Origin: Oenanthe sinensis
Taxonomy: Eukaryota; Streptophyta; Magnoliopsida; Apiales; Apiaceae
Length of the DNA stretch: 64,000 bases
Direction of reading: 5' to 3'
Assembly: GCA_028671895.1 (NCBI GenBank)
Contig: CM053794.1
Span: 25,034,501 to 25,098,500 of the forward strand
Made by a program: the position numbers and the translations under genes. Every line of letters starts with the position of its first letter. Positions within the stretch are counted from its first letter, which is position 1. This document shows positions 1 to 11,295 of the stretch, piece after piece. The notes under the pieces were generated by a model, which saw only the letters and a program-made list of their open reading frames with translations, had not been told where the DNA came from and did no database searches.

Positions 1-3000
1 AAATTTATGATCTTTGACAACCCCTCGCGATGTAGTAAATTACTTTCAATATCAGTGTTTTTTTTTTGAAATAATCTTTTTATCACTTAGTGCAGAAATT
101 CTAAGTGGCATCACTAATATCAAAAGAATGACAACTAATATTAATGGATTTTGCAAAAGACAAGGATTACATCACTTAAACTACATATTAAGTGGTTTCA
201 TTAATATTAGCATTAAACAATTAGAAGTAAATAAAATTACAACTAATTAATATATATAAATACTTATGCTGAAACATTTGATACATATAGCATGAATAAT
301 ATATGACAGCACAAAGTACGAGATTCTGGATATAAATTGACTATACAAAGAGATGCTACAATGTTAGGTCCCTAGGTCCCGAGTGATCATAGGTAATCTC
401 ATAATGATAATATTGAGTCCCGGGTGGTCACACGCCAAACATTAATCAGTCCCTAGAGATCGTAGACATCTAAATATCATGAACACTCTCTATAAACATT
501 ACATTTAAATAAATCAATATTATACTAGAGTGACATACCTTAGTCAATAGAGCTTTTACTGGTGTATAATCGTTGAATGAACAATTACTCCTCTTTGCCC
601 GAGAGATCGAACGTTTACTCCTTTCGAGATCGAACGTTTACTCCATTTGGACATGAATAACTTTTCAGCTACCAGTTAACATTGTTCCTCGAAACAATAC
701 CACGCTCATCCAGACGGAAACTGCATTACCTTCAACACCCAAATATTTCCTTATAGATATTGGTCTTGGCAGCAGCTTCACTAAACTCAGCACTTTAGAA
801 ACCAGTAGTCCTGACACTAGCTGAGTAGAACCTTCAAAAATTCCGAACTACCCTTCAGCTTCTGTATCAATACCAAGTCTTCATGTGGATTGATTCCTTG
901 TGCTAAGTGTATCTGCCTCTGGTTCAATTGAGTTAGTTTCTTAATTCGAACCCTACTCAATCTTGATTAGTTAGTGCATCTTCAGTCTTCATTGAATTCA
1001 CTCAGAAAAACCAATGAAATACTCTTATACATGCATGACCAATCACTACTCTACTACCCAGATTCATCAAGAACTGACTCTAGGAAATGTTGTTACACAA
1101 AACCCTTTGTCATGACAGATGTGTCCTTAATGTTTCCTTAGATATTCAGTGGGTAGAGTAGTCTTCTTCAAATATGATTGAGATCACCTTGCATTATCTT
1201 TAAATTGACAATTTCCTTTCTAATATGCAATCACTCAATCTGGATCACTCAGTGTTCCTAAGAATCTCAACTCTTACTCAATGAGCACTGCTAGCCTTTG
1301 AACATCAAACACGACTAGTTGATCCAACTTACTGATGCTCCCCCTGTGATGCTGCTTGCAGCTTTTCTTCATCTGGTGTCATCTGATCTTGAGCCCTAAA
1401 CAGGATGTCAACCTTTAGAAATTCAGAGCTAAAATCAAACGAATGCTAGGGAGCTTGATGATGTTGTTCACTGCATCTAGATCATCTTAAATCAATCACA
1501 GACTCTGTGTAAGCTCTTAACTCCAAATAAGATAGCCTTCCATCACACCATGTGACTTCAGGCATGATTAATCTTACTTGATGTCTTCTCTTTACATTTG
1601 CTGATTAGACTTGCTGTGTCAACTGATTCAGCCGTAGTGAATAGGAAACCTTAAGTCTATCCATTATCCTTGTAATTTCACTCAAGGTCTGGATTTCCCT
1701 ATTAACTCCTCCATTTGGTCATGAAGTCCGAAAACTGAACTTTACTCTAGAATACTCCTTTCAGTGCAGACATAACATAGAACTTCATTCGTCAACAAAT
1801 TCCATTACCTGCCCTCAAAGTGTTCTTACAGCAATCTGCCTAATCCTTTGAATGTGATTAATCACTGAGATGCTACATCTACATCTATCGAATGCACAAA
1901 CAAACACCAAAACTAAACAGGGTAGCCTTTGACTTGACTTCCCTTCAACTGACATACTTCACTAATGTCCTTCTTAAAAGAATTTCATTAGAAGTTGTCC
2001 TTTCTCACCAACTTCATCTTTACCGTCGAATCCGTTATCTTGATAAACCAAGTATTAGTTGATAAACCAAGTGTGAGAGCATCACTTGTTGTTGCAGCTA
2101 ACTCCATTCTGATAAACTTCAATGAATAGTTGACTTCATCATAAGCATTACATTTTGTGTCAGCAATAACCTCACTTCCAGTAGAGTGAGCTTCTATTTC
2201 TCTTGACCCTGATCAATATTGTTCATCCCGAACTGATATTAGGAAACCCTTCGCAAAGAATTCCCTAGGTCTTTCTTAATATTGTGCTTCAGATCATTCA
2301 AGAAAAATAGGTAACCTTGCTTAACCATTTGAATACCAAAGCAAAAGTAGTTACATGCCTCGAACATGAAAATGTCAGAGATATATAACTTGTACATGTT
2401 GAAAGATACTCTGCATTCACAAATGATTAAGACACGTGGTCCTCAATTTGATTGAGTCCAAGGGTTAGAGATATTTCTAAACATAGTTAACAACAAAGCA
2501 TTCAAGTTCAACATGCTCATTCTTATCTGACTGATCACTCCTCATCTATGTCATCCTCAACAAGTAGTCTTGGCTATGAGCTCAGTGATCCCAACCTAAC
2601 TTAAGGTGGACTAGCAGTCTATAAGAATCATGTCGTACATATATGTAGTCATAGAAGAATCAATCACTCAGATTCCTAATTCTTCTAAATCACCTTTGTT
2701 GTTCACTTTAACATTATATTATCTCTAATTACTTGAGTCAGTTTAAATTTAAAAATGTAATTCCTGGTTTATTATACTGACCCCTAGGCAATTCCCAAAA
2801 TAGAAACAAACTCATCTTAACAAGCACATGATCAAATATAACATTTAATATAACCATGCGAGTATAAACAGATTATTGACAATGTAAACATCAAGGCACT
2901 TAGCATGCAGCAAATACTCTTTCCGGTAAATGTACCCCTACAAATACCTAAGACTCTATATGCTAACATGATCAATTATCGTAAAGCAAGCATTAAATCA

Positions 3001-3780
3001 CATAAGATCTAATCATGAAGTCAAATACTGATAAACAAGCAACACTAACAAACTAGCATAGGTTATCTAATTTATATAGAAATCAAGGTGAGACATGCAT
3101 TACATCAAACTTATAATATAATGCAGTTCAGCACTTAATACTCTATAATTGAATCAAACAAGTATAAACTAGTTAGAAAGTATACCTGAGCGATGCTTAG
3201 CATTCCATCTCGAGTGATAATCAATTGATCCAAATCAATTTCCATTCTACTGACACTCATGGAAGTATCCTTGCATTTGACCTCAATAACCAATGATGTT
3301 CCAGCTTCAACCCAAACTGATACCTGATTGTTCTGCTTAAAGACCCCGACATAGAATGTCTCATGTTCTGCTTGAAAAGATCACTCTTCTTTGTATGTGT
3401 AGCAATAACCCCTTGATTATCATATGTCAGTGATAATCAAACCTTGTGTATTTCTGCCACTGATGTCCTTTAACCAAATCTTCAATTGTTGTTTTGGTTC
3501 TTTGACCGTTAAACTGAATTCTTTTTCAAAATCCCAAATTCTTCAGATATTGATTCGAAAACCACTGATCGAAGACTCTTCCCTAAATGAACTAATCCCC
3601 TTTCAATAACCAAATGATCCACTGAGTAGACCGATGTAGAAATACATCTCCAATGGTAAGATCAGGTCTCAACTCCATTAGAATGTTCTTCAGTCAGTTC
3701 GTTTGTCCTCAACGAACGAAGAATCAACTCCTGTTGTTTCGTTTAATAAAACATTTTGTTCAAACAGAAGTATTTAATTT
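1..3780. other. Non-coding interior of the minus-strand LTR element
   Basis: This is 3.8 kb of moderately AT-rich sequence with only chance open frames (up to 80 codons) on either strand. No gag, protease, integrase or reverse transcriptase motif is recognisable. A C-rich CTCCCCCTG run near 1337-1345 would be a purine run on the minus strand, but no LTR start is seen beside it. Confidence 0.5.
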
Positions 3781-3789
3781 TTTAGGAAT

Positions 3790-4620
3790 TTAAATAATCA
3801 AAATAAATTAAAAATGCATTTTTGATAAATAATAATAAATTTCTCAATTTCAAATTATAAATAAAATAAAATTCGAAAAGAAAGTTTTGATATAGAGATA
3901 ACAAAATTTTCAAGGTATATTAAATAATCCTGAAAAAGAAATTATTTCAAATAAAAATTAATTTCCAAAGAATTTTATAGAATTTATAATCCAAAACAGT
4001 TTCAATTATAATTAAAATAAAACAGATTGAAAATATAAGTTTGATATAAAAATAATAAATTTTCAAGTCATCTTAGATATTCTTGAAAATAAATTATTTC
4101 AACCAAAATGATTTTCCAAAAAGTTTTATGAGATTTATAATTAAAACTTCCAAGCTAAAATTATAATTAAAATAAAACAACTCGAAACCATAATTTTGAA
4201 ATAGAAATACTAAATTCTCAAAACATTTAAAATGTTCATGAAAATAAATTATTTCAATCCAAAAATATTTTCCAAAGAGTTTTATAAAATTTATAATTAA
4301 AGTTTTATGAAAAATAAATTATTAAACCTCAAAAATAATTCTCAAAATACTTTTAAGAATATTAAACTCAAAAGAAATTAAATTGGATTTTAAGGTTAAT
4401 TTTAGTTTTCAAATTAATAAAATTCTTAACTAAGAATATTAAAAATATAAAATATTTGACTCTAAAATTTAAAAGAAAATAAAATATTTTCCAAGATGTA
4501 AGATAAAATTGAAAAATAAATTATTTAAATTTAAAAATTATTTTCAAAATATTTTATATAATTAAATTCAAATTTAATTATTAAATTAATTATTAAACTA
4601 AAAACAATTTGAGAGAAAAA
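3790..4620. repeat. Degenerate AT-rich tandem repeat, period about 155 bp
   Basis: Phrases such as AAATTATTTCAA, then TTTTCCAAAGAGTTTTAT, then ATTTATAATTAAA return with spacing of about 153-155 bases (aligned near 3939, 4092 and 4247). More eroded and shortened copies follow up to about 4620. It lies next to the 52/70-bp array inside the same element. No coding capacity is seen. Confidence 0.6.
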
Positions 4621-4671
4621 CAATTTTTGTTTTAAATAAAAGTTAAACTATGTAGCCATGTGTCATGTTGA

Positions 4672-5362
4672 AACAGCCCTCTAAGTAGAACTTCTACATA
4701 GGAATGTTCTACATAGACTCTATCTCGAACACCAAGTAGAATTTCTACATAGAAATGTTCTACTTAGGTTCTATCTAGAACATTAAGTAGAATATTCTAC
4801 ATAGAAATGTTCTACTTAGGTTCTATCTAGAACATTAAGTAGAATATTCTACATAGAAATGTTCTACTTAGGTTCTATCTAGAACATTAAGTAGAACTTC
4901 TGACTTAGAAAATATTTCTAACTCCAGAATGTTCTACTTAGGTTCTATCTAGAACATTAAGTAGAATATTCTACATAGAAATGTTCTACTTAGGTTCTAT
5001 CTAGAACATTAAGTAGAACTTCTGACTTAGAAAATATTTCTAACTCCAGAATGTTCTACTTAGGTTCTATCTAGAACATTAAGTAGAATATTCTACATAG
5101 AAATGTTCTACTTAGGTTCTATCTAGAACATTAAGTAGAATATTCTACATAGAAATGTTCTACTTAGGTTCTATCTAGAACATTAAGTAGAACTTCTGAC
5201 TTAGAAAATATTTCTAACTCCAGAATTTCTACTTAGGTTCTATCTAGAACATTAAGTAGAATATTCTACATATAGAAATGTTCTACTTAGCCATCTCGAA
5301 TATCTATCTCGAATATTCTACATAGGAATGTTCTACTTGGCCATCTAGAACATTTTGTACTT
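4672..5362. repeat. Tandem array with mixed 52-bp and 70-bp units
   Basis: The phrase ATGTTCTACTTAGG recurs at 4755, 4807, 4859, 4929, 4981, 5051, 5103 and 5155. Diverged copies lie near 5225 and 5279. Steps are therefore 52, 52, 70, 52, 70, 52, 52, 70 and about 54. The long unit carries an extra segment with CTGACTTAGAAAAT. Each unit contains the hairpin GTTCTA-TC-TAGAAC and a second short palindrome, TTCTACATAGAA. The array lies in the leader region of the minus-strand LTR element. Confidence 0.9.
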
Positions 5363-5472
5363 AGAAAAATTTCGGGCTTCAAAAAAAATTCTGGATGCCC
5401 AGTGAACCAATTGTACCCTCTTTAATCTCAAAAATAAAAATAGATCCAATCGATTTGTATGTCAATCGAGTA

Positions 5473-5484
5473 GCTCTGATACCA
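5473..5484 (-). other. Primer binding site (initiator-tRNA-Met type)
   Basis: The minus strand reads TGGTATCAGAGC, the standard Copia primer site complementary to the 3' end of initiator tRNA-Met. It lies two bases from the LTR edge and fixes the orientation of the element. Confidence 0.85.
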
Positions 5485-5486
5485 AT

Positions 5487-6414
5487 TGTTGGGTCCCGGA
5501 GATCGTAGAGGGGGGGTGAATACGATTCCCAAATTAAAATGACTATTAATAATTTTTGGGACAACATAAAAATTACTTTGGTTCAAACCCGGGTACTGTT
5601 CATCATCTTCTTCAACCTCAAGAACACCATTAAAATAACCAATATAATGAACGGTAAATCATCCAAAACACACAACACAACAAGATCCAAGAATATAACT
5701 TTATATTCATTGAAGTGGGGTAGATGCTACAACAAGTTCAAGAACATAAGCTCAAGAACACAACAAAGAAATGATTTTTAGCTCCTCTAAAAATATTACA
5801 AATTCTAGATCTAGGAGACAAAAATCAAACCTATCTTCTAAACAAGATTTAGCAATGTTTACAATAGAAGAATAGATGAGTGGTGAAACAAAGAAATTCA
5901 TGGCCCCATAATATTCAAGATATGGAGTATGGCCATGGGGGAGAGAAAAATAATTTTTCTCTCTCTCCCCTTTTCTTTTCTCATCCGGATTCCTACAACC
6001 ACACAACTAGAAAAACAAGTATGGAAGACTTTTATTCAAAGTGAAAAAGGTTACTTTTTCACTTTTTCTCCTTTTGCTCATGTCCACCCAAATCTTATCT
6101 TCAAAGTCATGTGCCAAGCATGCCTTTGGAAATATTTAATGTAAAAGTAATATTTAATAAATATATAAAATATAAATAAAGAATATCTTTATTTATAAAA
6201 TATATAAATAATTAAATAAATATTTTATTTAATTAAATTAAATATTTCCATTCCACTCTTCAATTTGTGTAGACTTCTTTATCCAAATACTTGGCCCCGT
6301 ATACGTGACTCCACCACGTCCAAGTATTTGGCCTTCTAATCTGTGAAGTTTTAGTAAGATCCAATCAGGTTGTGCTGTCTGTCCCTTATCCATTAGGCTG
6401 ACATTTCTCCAACA
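5487..6414 (-). repeat. 5' LTR (928 bp) of the minus-strand LTR element
   Basis: On the plus strand it begins TGTTGGGTCCCGG and ends TTTCTCCAACA. The termini form a perfect 6-bp inverted repeat (TGTTGG/CCAACA) with canonical TG...CA ends. Read on the minus strand, the LTR ends with a C-rich stretch, then GGGACCCAACA, then two bases, then the primer site. That is the usual order for plant Copia elements. Confidence 0.8.
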
Positions 6415-6825
6415 CTGATTTACCACCTTTGTTGATCCTCCACATGTCTTAAGAAAATCAACAACTTTAGAATGATTAAAACCATATTAACCGACGAGAG
6501 CTTGCCTCCAATGTCCTGACACTTGATGCAACGGTCTGGTTCATAAGTAACTAGTCTTGATAGGGGCTCTTGATTCCGAACATGATTCCACATTCTTCTT
6601 TGCAAACCTTACTTGTAGCTTCGATTGTAATGCACTAAAATCTTCATAGACTAAGACAATCTTTTGTAGCTTCCACATCCTTGAATAGATGTCAATATCT
6701 TTTATTCTCCACTGAGGCATGAACATGTTAATGAACTTCTTCCAGTGAGCTTCAAGTCTGTAGATGATCCTTTGATACTTTGTCTTAACTGAACTCTGTG
6801 ATCCAAGATTTCTGTGCACCTGCAT
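6238..6825 (-). other. Short overlapping minus-strand open frames spanning the LTR border
   Basis: Three frames of 62, 61 and 94 codons overlap here on the minus strand. The longest (6541-6825) is rich in Trp, Lys and Arg and looks protein-like in composition, with no recognised motif. They cross or abut the LTR edge at 6414, so at least the leftmost is a chance frame. No function is assigned. Confidence 0.2.
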
Positions 6826-6960
6826 ATTATTACATGTCCTATTCTATTGTTGAGTTATCATCAACCATTACATAGAGATTACATTTAGCATTTCTAGTAC
6901 ACATGAAAGTACAGTGAGTTACTTCCCTTCACTCCTATCTCCCCTTTCAATGAAGAATCA

Positions 6961-7404
6961 ATGAGGTTGAAGTATGAAAATGGAGTGAAAACAATCTATT
7001 CATTGAAGGTGATAATGAAGCAAAGCTACAATGTTTTAAAGACTATTCTTCCTCTACTCAACAGAAAGTACAAACTCAACACAACAATTGCTCAGGAGAT
7101 ACAACAACAAATTTCAAGGTTAAGAAGATCCAAGGCAGAAGCTGAACCTGATTCACCTCTAAAGCTATGGAAGTCACAGGTCAAAAAGGTGGTGTTGGAG
7201 CCAAAGTATGCTATGATTTTTACAGATATAGAGGGCAACACAAAGTTCTTTGATATCTGCAAATATCTGGACAAAATCACAGATGAAGAAATACACTACC
7301 TTATGAGGCAACTTGGAGAAACTGACAGGGATGAAGCAATATTGAGAAGTTCTTTCATGAGGCAACTAAAGGAAAATGCTGAGAAAAGGAGGAAGAGGAA
7401 CTAA
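6961..7404 (+). CDS. Unrecognised 147-codon open frame in the 3' region of the second Copia element
   Basis: The product would be a basic, soluble protein with a Lys/Arg-rich C-terminus ending KRRKRN and no predicted membrane segment. It has an amphipathic central part (KVVLEPKYAMIF, KITDEEIHYLM) and no motif of reverse transcriptase, RNase H or envelope protein. It lies between the expected end of pol and the polypurine tract. Additional 3' frames are known in some plant Copia elements, so it may be element-encoded, but I do not recognise the family. The frame has no stops over 147 codons in AT-rich DNA, which suggests it was recently coding. The start codon is simply the first ATG, and the true N-terminus could lie to the left. 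Confidence 0.4.
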   Translation: MRLKYENGVKTIYSLKVIMKQSYNVLKTILPLLNRKYKLNTTIAQEIQQQISRLRRSKAEAEPDSPLKLWKSQVKKVVLEPKYAMIFTDIEGNTKFFDICKYLDKITDEEIHYLMRQLGETDRDEAILRSSFMRQLKENAEKRRKRN

Positions 7405-7583
7405 ATTAAATTATGAAGACATTGAAGCTGCTTGCAGGAGTTATCTATCAATCTGGTACTTCCAAAATTAATGTGCCAATTAAGTTTCTTGATTCTATCT
7501 AAATGTAAATTTTTTTTAAGGGTTTTTGTTATCATCAAGTAGATTTATGCCTGTTAATAACACAGACACAAATAGGGGGAGAT

Positions 7584-8680
7584 TGTTAGGAATCTACATG
7601 TGATTTGATGATAACATTAATCTTAGAATCATAGAAATTTTATTTGTTGTAACTGATCAATTGATATGAAAGTTATAAATATCAATTGATCAGGAAACCA
7701 TTTATCAGTTGAAGTGTTTATATGAATCAACTGATAATTTGGATTGTAGCATAGGTGTACTTAGTCTATTTCAATCGATAAGGTGTAAATCAATTGATAT
7801 TTTGTTCATCAATTGATGTTAGAGTCGATTGATATGGATCATCAACTGATGTGTAAATTAAACTGTTAAATTGTAATTATGTGAAGACAGGAAATTGCAC
7901 AAGTGAAGGATGATCAATTGATATTGAAGCATCGATGGATGAAGGATCAATCGAAGAAGCCAAGTCAAGCATTGAAGACCATCAACTAATGTGAAGACCC
8001 ATCGACTGATATATCGATTGATAACATCTATCAATCGATAAGACATCTTTTATCAGTCGATGGATATAAAGATCAATCGAAGTAGTACATCAGTTGATGG
8101 ATTAAAGAATGGATCAATTGAGTGTGACAACACAGAAAGAATATCTGTTGAAGATCCAGAGAACAAAAAGCACACCTATGGAAGACAGTCTAGAGTGACT
8201 GTGAAGACTCAATCAGAAGTTGTCTTTCAAACTTTTTTGTAAAATAGAAAAAGAAAGTAAAAGGAAGGCAGGTAGAAACAATCCTAGTATAGGAATTGTA
8301 AAAGAACACTTGTGGTATATAAGCAAGTGTAGTAGCATTATTAGAAAACATACAAGTTAGACATATTTCTTAATCAACTGTTCAAGCTTGAGAGCACTTG
8401 TGTAAGATCAGTTGATTTGTTTTCTAATCTTGTAAAAACGAAGCTAGGTTTCTTCTAACCTAGGAGCATTGAGCAAAAATATATATTGATGGAAAAACCA
8501 ATCCATCAATAATTTTAAATCTCTTTGTTCAAGTTTTATTTTTCAGCATTAATTTGTTCGAACTTATTCTCTTATTCTATCAATCATCAAGAACAAATAT
8601 TAGAACACACAAAAAGTTTTAATATTTGTATTCAACCGCCCCCCCTTCTACAAATATTGACATTGTTCTAAGGAATAACA
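7584..8680 (+). repeat. 3' LTR (1097 bp) of the second Copia element
   Basis: It starts TGTTAGGAATC directly after a polypurine tract and ends GGAATAACA after a C-rich stretch with CCCCCCCTTCTAC, as in plant SIRE-like LTRs. Sequence beyond 8680 reads as LINE protein on the minus strand. The first 530 bases are packed with variants of one palindromic word (separate entry). Confidence 0.8.
7654..8124. repeat. Dispersed palindromic word ATCAATTGAT in the LTR
   Basis: At least 18 copies of ATCAATTGAT and its variants (ATCAACTGAT, ATCGATTGAT, ATCAATCGAT, ATCAGTTGAT) occur at irregular spacing, with a few more near 8375-8415. Examples lie at 7681, 7703, 7725, 7789, 7808, 7840, 7912, 8031, 8051, 8071 and 8090. 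They sit in the part of the LTR expected to be U3. Their irregular spacing argues against a simple tandem repeat and for repeated protein-binding sites. Confidence 0.7.
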
Positions 8681-11295
8681 AAAACTCTAGACACCAAGGA
8701 CTCTGAGTTTTTTATTATGTTCCTATACTGTTTACCTAGTAAAGCCAATTTGAACCCATGAAGGTTATGAAAACCCATACGACCCTTCTTCTTTGACATA
8801 CTCAACATATCCCATGATAACCAACGTATACCTTTAGTGTCTCAGGAATTCGAAATCCATCAATATGTATTCATCATCCTTTCAATTTACTGGCACATAT
8901 ATTTAGGAAGAAGAAAGCAGGACATACAATATGAGGGAATTATTTGTGCTACATTCCTTATCAAAATCGTCGTCCCTGCTCGAGAGAGAAGCTTTGTGCT
9001 CCACCCTTGTACCCGTTGCCACACTTTATCCTTTAAAAACCGGAAAATTGTCTTCTTCGATCTACCAATAAGTGAGGGTAGTCCTAAATATTTACTTTCT
9101 CTAATATCGTTTGTCACTCCAAGAAGGCTTGTAATCTCCTCTTGCTTGTCTCTTCTTACATTTGCACTAAAGAAAATACCAGACTTTTGAAAATTTACTG
9201 TTTGTCCAGAGAATGACTCGTATGAGTATCTGTCATGGCTTTGAAAAAAAAACTATCGTCAGCAAACAAAAGGTGAGTCACAGATGGGGTCGTATGACTG
9301 ATGCAACAACCATGAATAGTGCCATTCTTTGCAGCATTTTTTAAGGACAGTGAAAGTCCCTCAACACATAATAGAAATAGATAAGGTGACCAAGGGTCGC
9401 CTTGTCGGAGACCCCTCTTTGGCTGAATTGGACCAATGGAAGATCCCTAAAAGGAGATTGAGTATGATACTGTTATAACACATAACATAACCCATTTAAT
9501 CCACATCTCTGAAAAGCCCATGGAGAACATTCTATTCTGCAGATAGTCCTAACAAACTCGATCATATGTTTTACGTATATCAATTTTAAGAGCTATTTCC
9601 CCTTCTTGACCATAGTTCTTCCGTTTCATATAATGAATCAGCTCTAAAGCAACAAGAACATTGTATGTTATATTTCTCCCCGGTACAAACACAGATTGCT
9701 CTTCAGAGATGGTCACCGGTAATACCTTTTTCAATTTGTTTGTGAGAACCTTAGCCAAGATTTTGTACAATACGTTGCATAATGCAATGGGTCTTAGATC
9801 TTTTACACTATCCACATTTTCTTTCTTCGGAATAAGAACCAGGTTAGTGTCGTTAAGAAAAGTTGGGAATCTGCATTCTTTAAGCCAATCCTTGCATCAC
9901 TTGAACACATCACTGCCTAACAAGTTCCAAATATATTGAAAGAATGCGGGATTGAGCCCATCTGGCCCAGAATCTTTGCCAGGATGCATATATTTCACAA
10001 CATCAATAAATTCTTTAAAATAAAGTTCAGCTGTCAACATCCCGTTTTGGATATCATTTACTACTATATCGTTCTCACTGTGAGGGAAAGTACCAACATT
10101 GTTCGATGTTGCAAAAACATTAGTAAAATAATTTTTGATTAAATTACAGAGTTTATCATGTTGAGTTACTACTCTTCCATCTTCCAATTTTAAAAACGAG
10201 ATATGATTCATTTTCTTTCTGGTAGAAGCTGTGGTATGAAAAAACCTAGAATTTGTATCTTCCTCTTCGAGCCAAAAAAACCTTCACACATTTTTTCCAA
10301 TACATCTCCTCGTGAATAAGCAATTCATGAAGCTTGTCTTTCTCTTCAAAATATTTTTTAACACCATCTTCATCTTCACAATTGACAAAATCGTTAATCA
10401 CCGCCTTATGCTTGACCACTTTTTCTCTAAACTTGTGGAAAAAGTTCTGTCCCCACTTCGCCATAAAAGAATAGACTAAGATCAATTTAAGAAGTAAGTG
10501 AGATGGTGGCAGACTTTTCCAGTATTTTGACACATCTATGTGAAATATGACTCTTTAAACCAAGTGTTCTCGAATTTAAAATGAAAGTGTTTTTTAGAGA
10601 GAGAGAGACATTGATTAACTCCAGCTTGATAGGCTCGTGATCAGATGCAATTGTATGAGACACTGATAGATTACACAAAGGGAATATATGCCACCAAGAA
10701 TCAGTTGTGAAAGCCCCGTCCAGGCGTTCAGCCTCTCACGAACCCAATCCTGGGTTCCTTTACTTTTTCCCAAGTGTAATTTCCCCTTGAAGATCTACTT
10801 TCAATAAAGAACAATCTTCCAGTGCAGTTCGAAAGCCATCCATAAGTCCTTGAGGATGAGGATGATTGCCTTTTTTATCTGTGACATAGAGAATATCGTT
10901 AAAATCACCAAAAATATAAACAATGTTTTGTTTCCACATGATTGCAAGTCCCCCTTATCTTCCCACTCTATCAACTGAATAGTGATTATCAAAACCAAAC
11001 TTCGAAGATAGCTCTTTGATTTTATTATTTGTTACAAGAGTTTCAGATAAAAATAAAAGGTCGGGTTATGAGACTTTATAATATCTCAAAGAACATAAAC
11101 TGTTGTATATTACCTAAACCTCGACACTTCTAGCTTAACAAACTCATTGTGGGCGGCTAGCTTGCTCTGCAAGCTTAGCCGATATAATGTCCCTTTGTTT
11201 GAATTATTCTCTTCCCTAAAATTCGGGAAATTGTTATCTCTGTCAATCCTTGACTCTCACGTGGCATCATCTTTTTCCCTAAGCCACTTGCTATG
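8681..11295 (-). pseudogene. LINE endonuclease-reverse transcriptase remnant
   Basis: Read on the minus strand, this stretch gives pieces in the order of a plant L1-type LINE. An endonuclease start is broken by a TGG-to-TAG change (11130-11132). It is followed by a GGLAIMWK segment, then GDFNDIL and SDHEP endonuclease motifs (about 10940-10640), and a linker with GPDGLNPAFF (about 9950). Next come the RT fingers/palm with RPIALCNVLYK (about 9790), the FADD active-site motif (9255-9266), and the thumb with KYLGLPSL and IPSYCMS (about 9090-8900). It stops abruptly at 8681 within the region usually reading KNSESLVSR, where the second Copia LTR begins. Frameshifts and stops separate the pieces, so it is dead. 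The 3' end and poly(A) tail are not in the window. Confidence 0.85.

Larger units (their letters stand above)
1..6414 (-). mobile_element. LTR retrotransposon derivative, minus orientation, 5' LTR and non-coding interior (left end outside window)
   Basis: The right end is a complete LTR (5487-6414). Immediately inside it is the reverse complement of a Copia-type primer binding site. The remaining 5.4 kb, read on the minus strand, has no open frame of useful length in any phase and contains two tandem arrays (about 3790-4620 and 4672-5362). This is the pattern of a large non-autonomous LTR element (LARD-like) or of a badly decayed Copia element. No second copy of the LTR is visible, so the 3' LTR and the second target-site copy must lie to the left of the window. 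It is followed on the right by CTGAT, the candidate target duplication. Confidence 0.7.
6415..8680 (+). mobile_element. 3' part of a second Copia (SIRE-like) retrotransposon
   Basis: The parts in order are a 3' internal region (6415-7570), a polypurine tract (AATAGGGGGAGA, 7571-7582) and an LTR (7584-8680). The left part of the element is cut off at 6415 by the minus-strand LTR element. The right edge abuts LINE coding sequence at 8681, so this element inserted into the LINE and was later hit itself. No reverse transcriptase is visible in the retained part. Confidence 0.75.

Noticed and set aside
300..480. Left LTR of the minus-strand element, suggested by TGTTAGGTCCC near 362
   Set aside because: Sequence after the first bases does not match the LTR at 5487-6414.
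4672..5362. CRISPR-like regularly spaced repeats
   Set aside because: This is plant nuclear DNA and the array is a head-to-tail tandem repeat without unique spacers.
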